DNA of 7,938 bases, taken from Bdellovibrio sp. (GTDB taxonomy: Bacteria > Bdellovibrionota > Bdellovibrionia > Bdellovibrionales > Bdellovibrionaceae). Shown here piece after piece: positions 1 to 6,613 of this stretch. Numbering within the stretch: position 1 is the stretch's first letter; the number at the start of each line of letters is the position of its first letter. Where the stretch lies: positions 1-7,938 of the forward strand of contig JAHRXB010000247.1 of NCBI GenBank assembly GCA_019104905.1. The letters are read 5' to 3'. Made by a program: the position numbers and the translations under genes. The notes under the pieces are model-generated. The model searched no databases and had not been told where the DNA came from. It was given only the letters and a program-made list of their open reading frames with translations.

Positions 1-60
1 GGGAGTAGATATTTGTTCTTGTTGAGTTGATACCGAGGTGCCGTAGACATATCCCATCAT
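1..60 (-). CDS. Possible 5' end of a leftward gene, cut by the window edge
   Basis: Reading the minus strand from an ATG at 60-58 (a second ATG follows directly at 57-55), the frame stays open for 20 codons to the left edge and begins MMGYVYGTSVSTQQEQISTP. The same frame has a stop at 90-88, so the coding part cannot start much further upstream. The Shine-Dalgarno candidate is weak: a CACC-like stretch, nothing close to AGGAGG. Twenty open codons are common by chance. The main support is indirect: all three plus-strand frames meet a stop within the first 30 bases, so no rightward gene enters from the left, and the long AT-rich gap would suit a divergent promoter region. I recognise no family. 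Confidence 0.2.
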   Translation of the reverse strand, partial: MMGYVYGTSVSTQQEQISTP

Positions 61-325
61 TGAAAAGTCTAGGTGGGTTTGACAAGGTCATTTCATTGAC
101 TCATCGCATCCAATCTCTTGATATATAAAATAATTAGTTTAGACACAGTGCGTATATCAATGTCGCGATGCGGCAGTCGATGGGTCGCAAAATATCTCAG
201 ATAAAATATCCAATAATATCATATATTTAATACTAAAATTTATAACTATAAGCTTTAGGCGAATTTGAAAAAGGGGGTGTAGGGCTACGCCTTTCGCAAT
301 TCTTTTGTGGTTTCAAATACTTAGA

Positions 326-366
326 TTGACACCTCAAAAGAGAATCTGTGAGTATATCTGTATTAT
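326..366 (+). promoter_or_regulatory. Candidate sigma70-type promoter of the HTH-argS operon
   Basis: A perfect -35 consensus TTGACA lies at 326-331. The -10 is not clean. At the ideal 17-base spacing the hexamer is only TGAGTA, while the better AT-rich candidates TATATC (353-358) and TATTAT (361-366) are 21 and 29 bases away. The -35 is therefore persuasive on its own but the pairing is uncertain. Confidence 0.3.
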
Positions 367-373
367 ACAACGC

Positions 374-398
374 TTTATATTGCATATAACAATATAAA
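374..398. promoter_or_regulatory. Perfect 9-base inverted repeat, candidate operator
   Basis: TTTATATTG (374-382) and CAATATAAA (390-398) are exact reverse complements separated by seven bases (CATATAA). The dyad ends 33 bases before the ATG of a helix-turn-helix protein. Cro/CI-type regulators commonly bind such dyads near their own promoters, so autoregulation is a reasonable inference. The low GC content makes some chance palindromes likely, and no binding can be shown from sequence. Confidence 0.4.
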
Positions 399-415
399 TG
401 TTGTGAAAAACAACA
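399..415 (+). repeat. Second inverted repeat, hairpin-capable, before the RBS
   Basis: TGTTGT (399-404) pairs exactly with ACAACA (410-415) around a GAAAA loop. It abuts the upstream 9-base dyad with no gap and ends six bases before the Shine-Dalgarno GAGGGGG (421-427). It could be a weak leader hairpin or part of a compound operator. Confidence 0.35.
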
Positions 416-431
416 GTCCAGAGGGGGCTTG

Positions 432-1037
432 ATGGAAAAAGACAGCCTAGACCAGACTCTTCAAAGTTTTGAAAAAGGGGGCTTTGACGAGGGGTTTATT
501 GAGGGGGATTTGGGGCCCCGATCAAAGACGTCTTTAAGGATGCATTATGAGGCTCAGGTTTCGGTCATCCAAAAACAGCTTGGAAATTTAGAGGAAATTC
601 GCGGGGAATTAGGCCTTTCTCAGCGCAAAATGGCCCAACTTCTTTTGGTCGACCCCTCAAGTTGGACTCGATGGACAAAACAGGGCGATGAAGCTCCCCC
701 TCATATTTGGAGGGCCTTGCAATGGTATTTAGCTCTTCGCGAGAAGATTCCCGGGCTCACGCCTCAATATTTCATCAGCACGCATCCCCAGGTTTTACAT
801 CAAAAGGCTCTTCAAGAGCTTGAGTTGGAGCGCCAGCAGCGCACGGAAAGCATGGAAAATCTGTCGTCCCAACTGCAGTCTCAGTTGCAGGTTTTATCCA
901 CGGAGCGAACGGAGCTTTATGGTGAAATTGGGCAACTCAAAAAAGACCTGAATTTTCACAAGAAGATGAGTATAGTCATCCTTCTCACTAGTATTTTTTG
1001 GGCCCTTGCGGTGCTCTGGTTTTGGAAAGGTCTATGA
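432..1037 (+). CDS. Membrane-anchored helix-turn-helix protein with coiled coil
   Basis: This 201-residue protein is not assigned to a named family. Three parts are visible. Residues about 53-85 (LEEIRGELGLSQRKMAQLL, then DPSSWTRWTKQG) look like a Cro/CI (XRE) helix-turn-helix, followed by APPHIWRALQWYL, a typical extra helix of such proteins. Residues about 122-177 are rich in Glu, Gln, Leu and Lys and look like a coiled coil. Residues about 179-198 form one hydrophobic segment (SIVILLTSIFWALAVLWFW), leaving only a short tail, so the protein is probably tail-anchored in the inner membrane with the DNA-binding part in the cytoplasm. RodZ also joins such an HTH to a membrane segment but continues into a periplasmic domain that is absent here. 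The start is taken as ATG 432: GAGG at 421-424 gives a spacing of seven bases, whereas the TTG at 429 lies too close. The TGA overlaps the argS ATG (ATGA), which implies translational coupling. The role could be regulatory or structural. Confidence 0.85.
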   Translation: MEKDSLDQTLQSFEKGGFDEGFIEGDLGPRSKTSLRMHYEAQVSVIQKQLGNLEEIRGELGLSQRKMAQLLLVDPSSWTRWTKQGDEAPPHIWRALQWYLALREKIPGLTPQYFISTHPQVLHQKALQELELERQQRTESMENLSSQLQSQLQVLSTERTELYGEIGQLKKDLNFHKKMSIVILLTSIFWALAVLWFWKGL

Positions 1038-2779
1038 TTAAGCACGACTCAATTCGCCTTTTAGCGACACAAAAGATTTCAGAAGCTATTCAAAAGATGG
1101 GACAAAACCTCTCCGAAGAAGAGATCTACAAGGCGCTTGTTGAGCCTCCTCAATCTGAAATGGGAGACCTGGCTTTTGGTTGCTTCACTTTGGCTAAGGC
1201 TCTAAAAAAAGGCCCCCCTCAGATTGCAGCAGAGATTGCACAGAATTTCCCTGCCGACGCAAATATTGAAAAGATTCAGGCGGCGGGACCCTATTTGAAC
1301 ATCACTTTTTCCTCCACCTGCCACGGGAATAAAATTCTCGACACGATTTTAGATGGAAGCTTTTTTAAGAAGCAGCTTGTCGAAAAATCACCACGCACGA
1401 TGATCGAGTATTCTCAGCCGAACACTCACAAAGAGCTGCATGTAGGACACATGAGAAATCTTTGTCTGGGTGATGCGATTGTGCGCATGCTTCGTTACAG
1501 TGGCCGAGACATTGTTTCCTCCACCTTCCCCGGTGACATGGGAACACACGTCGCTAAATGTCTTTGGTATATGAAAAAACACAATCAAGAACCTGTTCCC
1601 GCAGTGGGAAAAGGGGAGTGGTTGGGACGTATGTACTCTAAGGCAAACCTTCTGTTGGAAGATCAAGTCGGGACTTCTTATGAGGATATTAATAGACAAG
1701 AACTGACCGAGATTCTTCGTCAGTTGGAATCTAAATCAGGACCTTACTTTGATCTCTGGAAAGAAACTCGCGAATGGTCCATCGAGCTCATGAAGAAGGT
1801 TTATGCCTGGGCTGATGTTCATTTTGATGAATGGTATTTTGAGTCTGAGATGGATTCTCCTTCGGCACAATGGGTGAAAGACCTCTACGAGCAAGGGAAA
1901 CTGCAAAAATCAGAGGGTGCTATCGGCTACAATTTGGAATCGGAGAATCTTGGTTTCTGTATGCTTTTGAAGTCTGACGGAACCGGGCTTTATGCGACCA
2001 AAGATTTGCTTTTAGCAAAACATAAGTTCGAAGACGTTCACATCGAAAAGAGTGTTTATGTCGTCGACATGCGCCAGGCATTGCATTTTAAACAAGTCTT
2101 CCGAGTCTTGGATATTCTTGGTTTTGAACAGGCCAAAAACTGTTTTCATCTCCAGTATAATTATGTGGAGCTTCCAGATGGCGCTATGAGTTCGCGCAAA
2201 GGAAATATCGTTCCTTTGACAGAGTTGGTTCATCGCATGGAAGATCATGTTAAAACGACCTATTTAAGTCGTTATCAAAATGAGTGGTCTTCTGAAGATA
2301 TCGAAATGATCGCGGGCCAGGTGGCGAAAGGTGCTATTTTTTATGGCATGCTTCGCATGGATACAAACAAGAAAATTGTTTTTGATATGAATGAATGGCT
2401 GAAGCTGGATGGTGAGTCTGGCCCCTTTGTTCAATACTCTTATGCACGCATCGCCAGCTTGGGGAGAAAATTTTCACGAACCCAGACGAAAGTAGACTGG
2501 AGTGTATTAACTCACGCTTCGGAACGTCAATTGATGCAAGCGCTGTTCGGATTTAATTCTTCCGTGGCGCAGGCTGCGGAAAACTTTAAACCTGCGGCAA
2601 TCTGCACTTATTTGTATGAGTTGGCGAAAAAGTTTAACGTCTTTTATCATGAGTGTCCTATCGGAACAGAAAAGAATGAAGCTGTTCGCGAAGCTCGTTT
2701 GGCTTTGAGTTCCGCCGTGGGGATCACTCTAAAACAAGGCCTTGCTGTCTTGGGGATTCCGGCTCCAGAAAAAATGTAG
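1034..2779 (+). CDS. argS: Arginyl-tRNA synthetase
   Basis: This cytoplasmic class I aminoacyl-tRNA synthetase charges tRNA-Arg with arginine using ATP. The 581-residue length fits bacterial ArgS. The N-terminal tRNA-binding (Add1) domain is seen near residues 37-61 (EPPQSEMGDLAFG, then LAKALKKGP). The HIGH signature is HVGH at 136-139, inside SQPNTHKELHVGHMRN, which is highly characteristic of ArgS. The KMSKS-equivalent is MSSRKG at 385-390. The C-terminal DALR-type anticodon-binding domain carries FNVFYHECP at 534-542. The ATG at 1034 is chosen because the sequence from MIKHDSIRLL onward looks like the family N-terminus and a GGAAAGG site (1024-1030) precedes it. Longer in-frame starts such as TTG 998 would add residues read out of frame from the upstream membrane segment. 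It shares ATGA with the HTH gene. The gene looks intact, with no missing catalytic motif. Confidence 0.98.
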   Translation: MIKHDSIRLLATQKISEAIQKMGQNLSEEEIYKALVEPPQSEMGDLAFGCFTLAKALKKGPPQIAAEIAQNFPADANIEKIQAAGPYLNITFSSTCHGNKILDTILDGSFFKKQLVEKSPRTMIEYSQPNTHKELHVGHMRNLCLGDAIVRMLRYSGRDIVSSTFPGDMGTHVAKCLWYMKKHNQEPVPAVGKGEWLGRMYSKANLLLEDQVGTSYEDINRQELTEILRQLESKSGPYFDLWKETREWSIELMKKVYAWADVHFDEWYFESEMDSPSAQWVKDLYEQGKLQKSEGAIGYNLESENLGFCMLLKSDGTGLYATKDLLLAKHKFEDVHIEKSVYVVDMRQALHFKQVFRVLDILGFEQAKNCFHLQYNYVELPDGAMSSRKGNIVPLTELVHRMEDHVKTTYLSRYQNEWSSEDIEMIAGQVAKGAIFYGMLRMDTNKKIVFDMNEWLKLDGESGPFVQYSYARIASLGRKFSRTQTKVDWSVLTHASERQLMQALFGFNSSVAQAAENFKPAAICTYLYELAKKFNVFYHECPIGTEKNEAVREARLALSSAVGITLKQGLAVLGIPAPEKM

Positions 2780-2788
2780 TTTCAACAG

Positions 2789-2817
2789 TAGCCCTCGACG
2801 TTTTTCGGGGGCTATTT
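2789..2817 (+). terminator. Stem-loop terminator after argS
   Basis: TAGCCCTCG (2789-2797) pairs with CGGGGGCTA (2806-2814), a nine-pair stem with one G-U pair and an eight-base loop (ACGTTTTT). Only a short T run (2815-2817) follows, so it is a modest rho-independent terminator. Its place, nine bases after the argS stop, supports the call. Confidence 0.6.
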
Positions 2818-2906
2818 CATGATTCCATCTTCATCCGCTAATTCGCCGCATTAACGCTAGTCTTTTTACTCAAAACGACCCATGATCTCCTCGCAATTAC
2901 AAAAAG

Positions 2907-2921
2907 AAGGAGCCTACGTTG
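2907..2921 (+). promoter_or_regulatory. Strong RBS that fixes a TTG start for leucine dehydrogenase
   Basis: AAGGAG at 2907-2912 is followed by six bases and then TTG at 2919-2921. No ATG or GTG lies at a suitable spacing, and homology to leucine dehydrogenases begins within a few residues, so TTG is the start. An upstream CTCCT (2887-2891) is complementary to the AGGAG core and could pair with it across a 16-base loop, although a stem of five pairs is weak. Confidence 0.7.
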
Positions 2922-4034
2922 GGAACTTTTGAGCTTATTTCTAAGCATGGAGACCATGAGCAAGTTGTTTTCTGTAACGACCCTCATGTTGGATTGAAGG
3001 CGATCATTGCTATTCATAACACTTCTTTGGGGCCTGCTCTGGGCGGTACCCGTATGTGGAACTACAAAAACGAAGATGAGGCTCTTATTGACGTTCTTCG
3101 TTTGTCTAAAGGCATGACTTATAAAGCTGCGGCAGCCGGTTTGAACCTTGGTGGTGGTAAGGCTGTTATTATTGGAGATCCTAAAACTCAGAAGTCAGAA
3201 GGTCTTTTCCGCGCCTTCGGTCAGTTTGTAAACTCTTTGAATGGTAAATACATTACTGCAGAAGACGTTGGAACTGGCGTGCAGGATATGGAGCACATTT
3301 ACATGGAGACTCCTTGGGTGACTGGTATTCCTAAAGATTTCGGTGGTTCCGGAGATCCCTCTCCCTACACAGCGCACGGCGTTTTGATGGGCATTAAGGC
3401 TTCTGCGAAGGAAAAATTTGGCACAGACTCTTTAAAGGGCATCCGTATTGCTGTTCAGGGGCTTGGAAATGTGGGCTCCAACTTGGTGAAGTACCTTAAA
3501 GAAGAAGGTGCGATCATCACTGTGGCTGATATCGACATGAGCCGTACCAAGCTTGTTGCGGAAGCAAATGGTGCTAAGGCCGTTTCTCCTGACGAGATTC
3601 TATTCACTGAATGTGATATTTTGGCTCCTTGTGCTTTGGGTGCGATCGTTAACGATCAAACAATTACGAAGTTTAGAACAAAGGTGATTGCTGGCGGAGC
3701 AAACAACCTTTTGGCAGAATCTCGCCATGGCGATCAGCTTAAAGAACTTGGTATTCTTTACGCTCCAGACTATGTGATCAATGCCGGTGGTTTGATGAAC
3801 GTATTTGTCGAACTTGAAGGATATTCGCCTGAACGTGCGTTTGAAAAAACAAAGCGCGTTTACGATAACATTCTTAAAGTTTACGAAATTGCGAAACGTG
3901 ACAATATCGGGACTCACACAGCTGCGGACCGTTTGGCTGAAGAGCGCATCAATACGATCGGTCGCTTGAAACAACGTCATCCAGGTAAGTCTTCTCGCTC
4001 TTTCACAACGTTGAAAGAAGTTTATAACCGTTAA
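2919..4034 (+). CDS. ldh: Leucine (branched-chain amino acid) dehydrogenase, NAD-dependent
   Basis: The 371-residue protein resembles Bacillus leucine dehydrogenase (also called bcd or leuDH) along almost its whole length. The family carries out reversible oxidative deamination of leucine, valine and isoleucine to the 2-oxo acids with NAD+, in the cytoplasm. Motifs include [20 protein letters not shown] near the N-terminus and [11 protein letters not shown]. Lys69 (GMTYK) and Lys81 ([11 protein letters not shown]) match the substrate-binding and catalytic lysines of Bacillus. TAEDVGTG carries the catalytic Asp116. A Rossmann GLGNVG lies at 181-186, with Asp204 at the end of the second strand favouring NAD over [15 protein letters not shown] and [10 protein letters not shown] occur near the C-terminus. 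Phenylalanine or valine dehydrogenase in the same superfamily are less likely alternatives. The gene stands alone between hairpins. I see no convincing promoter in 2815-2906. A role in using amino acids as carbon and energy source is inference. Confidence 0.95.
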   Translation: MGTFELISKHGDHEQVVFCNDPHVGLKAIIAIHNTSLGPALGGTRMWNYKNEDEALIDVLRLSKGMTYKAAAAGLNLGGGKAVIIGDPKTQKSEGLFRAFGQFVNSLNGKYITAEDVGTGVQDMEHIYMETPWVTGIPKDFGGSGDPSPYTAHGVLMGIKASAKEKFGTDSLKGIRIAVQGLGNVGSNLVKYLKEEGAIITVADIDMSRTKLVAEANGAKAVSPDEILFTECDILAPCALGAIVNDQTITKFRTKVIAGGANNLLAESRHGDQLKELGILYAPDYVINAGGLMNVFVELEGYSPERAFEKTKRVYDNILKVYEIAKRDNIGTHTAADRLAEERINTIGRLKQRHPGKSSRSFTTLKEVYNR

Positions 4035-4046
4035 TTTCATCGTGTC

Positions 4047-4086
4047 GCTGCTCTCGGACGAGGTCTATGGACTGTCCGCGAGCAGC
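4047..4086 (+). terminator. Long stem-loop after leucine dehydrogenase, probable terminator
   Basis: GCTGCTC (4047-4053) pairs with GAGCAGC (4080-4086). After one T/C mismatch the stem continues with CGGAC (4055-4059) against GTCCG (4074-4078), giving twelve Watson-Crick pairs around a loop of about 14 bases. No T tract follows (CTTCTCG), so it is not a textbook rho-independent terminator. It may work as a weak terminator or as a 3'-end stability element. Confidence 0.5.
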
Positions 4087-4103
4087 CTTCTCGTGACTCA
4101 GGC

Positions 4104-4124
4104 ACTTTGCATCATTGGCAAAGT
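4104..4124 (+). repeat. Second stem-loop in the same gap
   Basis: ACTTTGC (4104-4110) and GCAAAGT (4118-4124) form a perfect seven-pair stem with a seven-base loop (ATCATTG). It lies 17 bases beyond the larger stem-loop and before the promoter candidate of the next operon. Its function is unknown: it could be a second terminator stem or part of a small structured RNA. Confidence 0.4.
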
Positions 4125-4151
4125 CGCACATAAGTATAATCTCCTTCGTTA

Positions 4152-4180
4152 TTGACATCTCGCCTCGACCAAAGAACAAT
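4152..4180 (+). promoter_or_regulatory. Candidate promoter of the yfgM-bamB operon
   Basis: TTGACA (4152-4157) is a perfect -35 hexamer. At exactly 17 bases is AACAAT (4175-4180), which matches four of six -10 positions including the A and final T. It would give a leader of about 58 bases before the TTG start at 4245. The leader contains AAGTA (4191-4195) and TACTT (4204-4208), a short inverted repeat of unclear meaning. Confidence 0.45.
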
Positions 4181-4244
4181 CTTCTCTCGTAAGTATTGAA
4201 AAGTACTTCTCATATATTGATTCAGCTAACAGCGAGGGATTATC

Positions 4245-5051
4245 TTGAGCACTAAGTTTTCTAAAGAAGAATTGAAATCTCCAGATCAGGTCACGAAGAC
4301 TCTCAGAGAAGGTTTCGTTTGGACTACAACTCATTCAAAAATCGTTATTACGGCCGTAGCGGTTTTTGTAGTCATCGGTCTGGGTGCTTCTATCGCAAGT
4401 TACATGACCGAGAAAAAGGAAGTGACTCAGCAAGAAAAGTACTTCCTTCTTGAAAAAGCCTATACTGAGAAAAAGCGTGGATACGAAGAAGCCGCACGTG
4501 CGGAAGTGATGGCGAATCAAGCTAAAGACAAAAAAGAGGCTCCCAAATTTGATCCAGCAAAAAAAGCTTCTGGTGATCTTCAGAAAGATTACGGGACCGA
4601 GGTTGCGGGCTTTGAGGCGTTTATTTCCGAGTCTCCTAATACAAAAGCAGCGCAAATGGCGGCACTCAACTTAAGCGAGATTTATCTCTCTTACAAAAAG
4701 CATGAGGAAGCTTTGACGGCTCTTCAGAAGGTTGAAAAAGGCCTCAGCAAAGGTGATACCTTGACAGCTCTTGTGTTGATGCAAATGGGAAATGTTCAAG
4801 CTGATAAGAACGATTGTAAAGCTGCGATCGAAAAGTGGCAGACTCTTGCAGATTCCAAGGCTTTGGCGTTTGCGCAGGATGAAGCTAAATTACGCATGGG
4901 ACTTTGCTACGAATCCATGAACGATTTAGCAAAAGCGGAAGAGATTTATACAGAAATCGGCAAAAAAGAAGATCAGAATACAACCGATTTTACGGCAGCA
5001 AAGGAAGCTCAAAAATATTTGCGCCTTCTAAAAGCTAAAAAGAATCTTTAA
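4245..5051 (+). CDS. YfgM-like inner-membrane protein with periplasmic TPR domain
   Basis: The 268-residue protein has a short charged N-terminus, one membrane helix at about residues 33-53 (IVITAVAVFVVIGLGASIA) and a long, probably periplasmic, helical domain. Residues about 55-115 are Lys/Glu/Ala-rich. Residues about 135-245 show helical pairs of the tetratricopeptide type, for example AALNLSEIYLSYKKHEEALT and AKLRMGLCYESMNDLAKAEE. In E. coli YfgM has this layout, associates with the SecYEG translocon and periplasmic chaperones, and is encoded just before bamB, as here. The architecture plus this gene order are the basis for the call, and the sequence itself is not distinctive enough for certainty. 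The TTG start is preceded by GAGGG (4234-4238) at six bases, and the next in-frame ATG falls after the membrane helix. The bamB-like gene follows after 12 bases. A generic TPR protein is the alternative. Confidence 0.8.
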   Translation: MSTKFSKEELKSPDQVTKTLREGFVWTTTHSKIVITAVAVFVVIGLGASIASYMTEKKEVTQQEKYFLLEKAYTEKKRGYEEAARAEVMANQAKDKKEAPKFDPAKKASGDLQKDYGTEVAGFEAFISESPNTKAAQMAALNLSEIYLSYKKHEEALTALQKVEKGLSKGDTLTALVLMQMGNVQADKNDCKAAIEKWQTLADSKALAFAQDEAKLRMGLCYESMNDLAKAEEIYTEIGKKEDQNTTDFTAAKEAQKYLRLLKAKKNL

Positions 5052-5063
5052 TCAGAGGATTTC

Positions 5064-6218
5064 ATGAAGTCAGTTCTTCTCGGGTCTCTTTTTCTGGCGC
5101 TTACAGGGTGTGCGACTATTAACCACACTCTGGAACAGTGGAGCTCTAAAAATAACAGCAAAAGAGAATACGAAGTAAAAACCGCATGGATTCGCCAAAC
5201 GACGGGCAAAGACAATCTGGGTTTTCGTAAGATCAACCGTATGACTCCTTTGTTGGTAGGAGAGTTGATCATTCAGGGAAATGGTCTAGATGGAATTGTC
5301 GCTTATGAGCGCGACACAGGTCGCATGAAGTGGCGCCTTCCTGTTCAAAACGGAGTTGAACCCAGTGCGGCTGCCATCAAAGATCGTCTTTTTGTTGGGG
5401 CTAGCGACGGGAATTTTTATTCTGTCGAGTCTAGCACGGGAAGAGTTCAATGGACCTTCCCGACAAAAGCAGAAAATTTAGCGGCCCCCTTGTTGGACGA
5501 GGGCGTGGTCTATTTCCTTGCTGGGAATAACGTTTTTTACGCTCTAGATGCAGCCACAGGACGTCAGATTTGGTTGTACTCTAGACAAGACACTTCTCAG
5601 TTCTCTATTCGTGGAGGCAGCCAGGCGGCCCTATACAATGGAATGCTTTATGTCGGCTTTTCGGATGGGGCTTTGGTCGCATTGAATGCAAAGTCAGGCG
5701 CTGTCGCTTGGGAGCTTCAGTTAAATCGCAATAAAAGATTCCGCGATATTGATGCAACTCCCGTCGTTGAAGGGAATCAGATCTACATTGCAGGCTATGA
5801 TGATAAACTTTACTGCGTTTCTGCAGATAAAGGCGAGGTCTTGTGGCGTGTGGATGGTGGCGGCTACAGTGCCATCACGATGTTGGGAGACAAACTCTTT
5901 TATCCGACGACAAACGGTGAAGTCTGGGCCTTAAAGAAAAATAATGGCGAAAAGGTCTGGAGCTACAAACTTAAGGAAGGCATTGCCACGCAGATTAAAA
6001 GCTATAAAGGGTCTTTGGTGTTTGGGGAGTCTCAAGGAAAGTTGAGATTTTTAGATGCCAACTCCGGGTCTGAACTTGGAGCTATGGAACCAGGGCGCGG
6101 CATTCTTTCCGCACCTCAAGTGGATGAAAAAAACAATCGCATCTACTTCATTTCAGGTGAAGCCAATCTCTATGCGATTGAAGCGGGCTGGATTAAAACA
6201 CCTTATTTTAAGGAGTAA
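5064..6218 (+). CDS. bamB: BamB-like outer-membrane beta-propeller lipoprotein
   Basis: BamB is the lipoprotein of the beta-barrel assembly (BAM) complex that binds BamA and helps insert outer-membrane proteins. This 384-residue protein starts with a lipoprotein signal peptide ending in the lipobox LTGC (Cys16). Ala17 follows rather than Asp, so under the E. coli sorting rule it would go to the outer membrane. PQQ-like propeller blades recur with the signature TGxxxW or a variant: DTGRMKW (84-90), STGRVQW (124-130), ATGRQIW (164-170), KSGAVAW (210-216), DKGEVLW (255-261), NNGEKVW (293-299) and a degenerate NSGSELG (333-339). This suits a propeller of about eight blades. RDIDATPVV (227-235) resembles the DVDTTPVV segment of E. 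coli BamB, in the area that contacts BamA. The length is close to the E. coli protein. ATG 5064 has AGAGGA at 5054-5059. The next gene begins three bases after the stop. Confidence 0.88.
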   Translation: MKSVLLGSLFLALTGCATINHTLEQWSSKNNSKREYEVKTAWIRQTTGKDNLGFRKINRMTPLLVGELIIQGNGLDGIVAYERDTGRMKWRLPVQNGVEPSAAAIKDRLFVGASDGNFYSVESSTGRVQWTFPTKAENLAAPLLDEGVVYFLAGNNVFYALDAATGRQIWLYSRQDTSQFSIRGGSQAALYNGMLYVGFSDGALVALNAKSGAVAWELQLNRNKRFRDIDATPVVEGNQIYIAGYDDKLYCVSADKGEVLWRVDGGGYSAITMLGDKLFYPTTNGEVWALKKNNGEKVWSYKLKEGIATQIKSYKGSLVFGESQGKLRFLDANSGSELGAMEPGRGILSAPQVDEKNNRIYFISGEANLYAIEAGWIKTPYFKE

Positions 6219-6221
6219 ATT

Positions 6222-6602
6222 ATGAAAAAACTGCTTCTGACGCTGCCTCTGTTATTTGCTCTTGGGGCGTGTTCCCACGGCAACTGCCGAACCCAGAAGA
6301 TGATCGATAAGGCGACACCCGGAAGTGAGGTTCCGATGACTAAGTCCGCAGGAACAGATCGTGTGAAAGTTTATAAAGCTGATGGATCTCTTCAGTGTGG
6401 TCAGGGAAAAATGATTCCCTTGGCGGAAATGCAGAAAGAGCTGAAAGGTATTCAGGTTTTTTCATCCGTGAATAAGAATGACGGCATGATGCGCATTCAA
6501 CTTTGCGGAAGCCCCACTGGAAATTCGAATGTCTATGAGATTGACCGTAAGGATTTAGAAGCGGCCTTAAAAGCCGGCTTTAAAGAGTGGACCTTTGAAT
6601 AG
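6222..6602 (+). CDS. Small lipoprotein of unknown function in the bamB operon
   Basis: The 126-residue protein has a lipoprotein signal peptide (KKLLLTLPLLFALGAC, lipobox LGAC, Cys17) followed by Ser18, so outer-membrane location is expected by the E. coli rule. The mature part carries three more cysteines: Cys22, Cys59 (SLQCGQGKMI) and Cys95 (RIQLCGSPTGNSNVYEI). In the periplasm two of them may form a disulfide. The region from residue 48 to the end (VKVYKADGS, then LEAALKAGFKEW) looks like one compact alpha/beta domain. I do not recognise a named family. AAGGAG (6210-6215) overlaps the stop of the bamB-like gene at a spacing of six bases, and the gap is three bases, so co-expression is nearly certain. 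A strong terminator follows. The position suggests an envelope role linked to outer-membrane biogenesis, which is inference. Confidence 0.88.
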   Translation: MKKLLLTLPLLFALGACSHGNCRTQKMIDKATPGSEVPMTKSAGTDRVKVYKADGSLQCGQGKMIPLAEMQKELKGIQVFSSVNKNDGMMRIQLCGSPTGNSNVYEIDRKDLEAALKAGFKEWTFE

Positions 6603-6613
6603 TAAATGAAGTA

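Larger units (their letters stand above)
61..431. other. AT-rich non-coding region with several inverted repeats
   Basis: This stretch of about 370 bases has no convincing open reading frame on either strand and is clearly richer in A and T than the genes, especially 181-260. It holds a perfect 8-base inverted repeat (TTGATATA at 118-125, TATATCAA at 153-160) and three copies of AATATC (191-196, 205-210, 215-220). A GC-rich hairpin-like island lies around 261-302 (GGGTGTA, then TACGCC). A candidate promoter and two adjacent dyads sit directly before the gene at 432. It is most simply the upstream control region of the 432-2779 operon, possibly shared with a leftward gene. Confidence 0.6.

Noticed and set aside
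191..220. AATATC copies as iterons or a CRISPR-like array
   Set aside because: Six-base units with unequal spacing (14 and 10) in very AT-rich DNA are expected by chance. There is no replication gene nearby, and no repeat of CRISPR length exists in the window.
429..431. TTG 429 as start of the HTH gene
   Set aside because: It lies only one base after the GAGGGGG site, and the next codon is an ATG at better spacing.
998..1033. Longer argS start at TTG 998 (12 extra residues)
   Set aside because: These codons overlap the membrane-helix codons of the upstream gene in another frame, and the ATG at 1034 has its own RBS and matches the expected N-terminus.
1388..1699. 103-codon minus-strand frame opposite argS
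   Set aside because: It overlaps the HVGH-containing catalytic region and shows no RBS or domain signal.
2887..2912. CTCCT/AGGAG pairing as a translational switch for leucine dehydrogenase
   Set aside because: Only five pairs with a 16-base loop, too weak to claim. Mentioned only in the RBS entry.
3600..4040. 146-codon minus-strand frame opposite the end of leucine dehydrogenase
   Set aside because: It is antisense to a well-supported enzyme gene, has Cys/Phe/Arg-rich composition typical of shadow frames, and ends in the middle of that gene.
4335..4655. 106-codon minus-strand frame opposite the YfgM-like gene
   Set aside because: Its hydrophobic Phe/Leu runs are the reverse of Lys/Glu-rich coding sequence, so it is a shadow.
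5749..5934. 61-codon plus-strand frame inside the bamB-like gene
   Set aside because: The real frame carries regular propeller repeats through this region, so the alternative frame is accidental.
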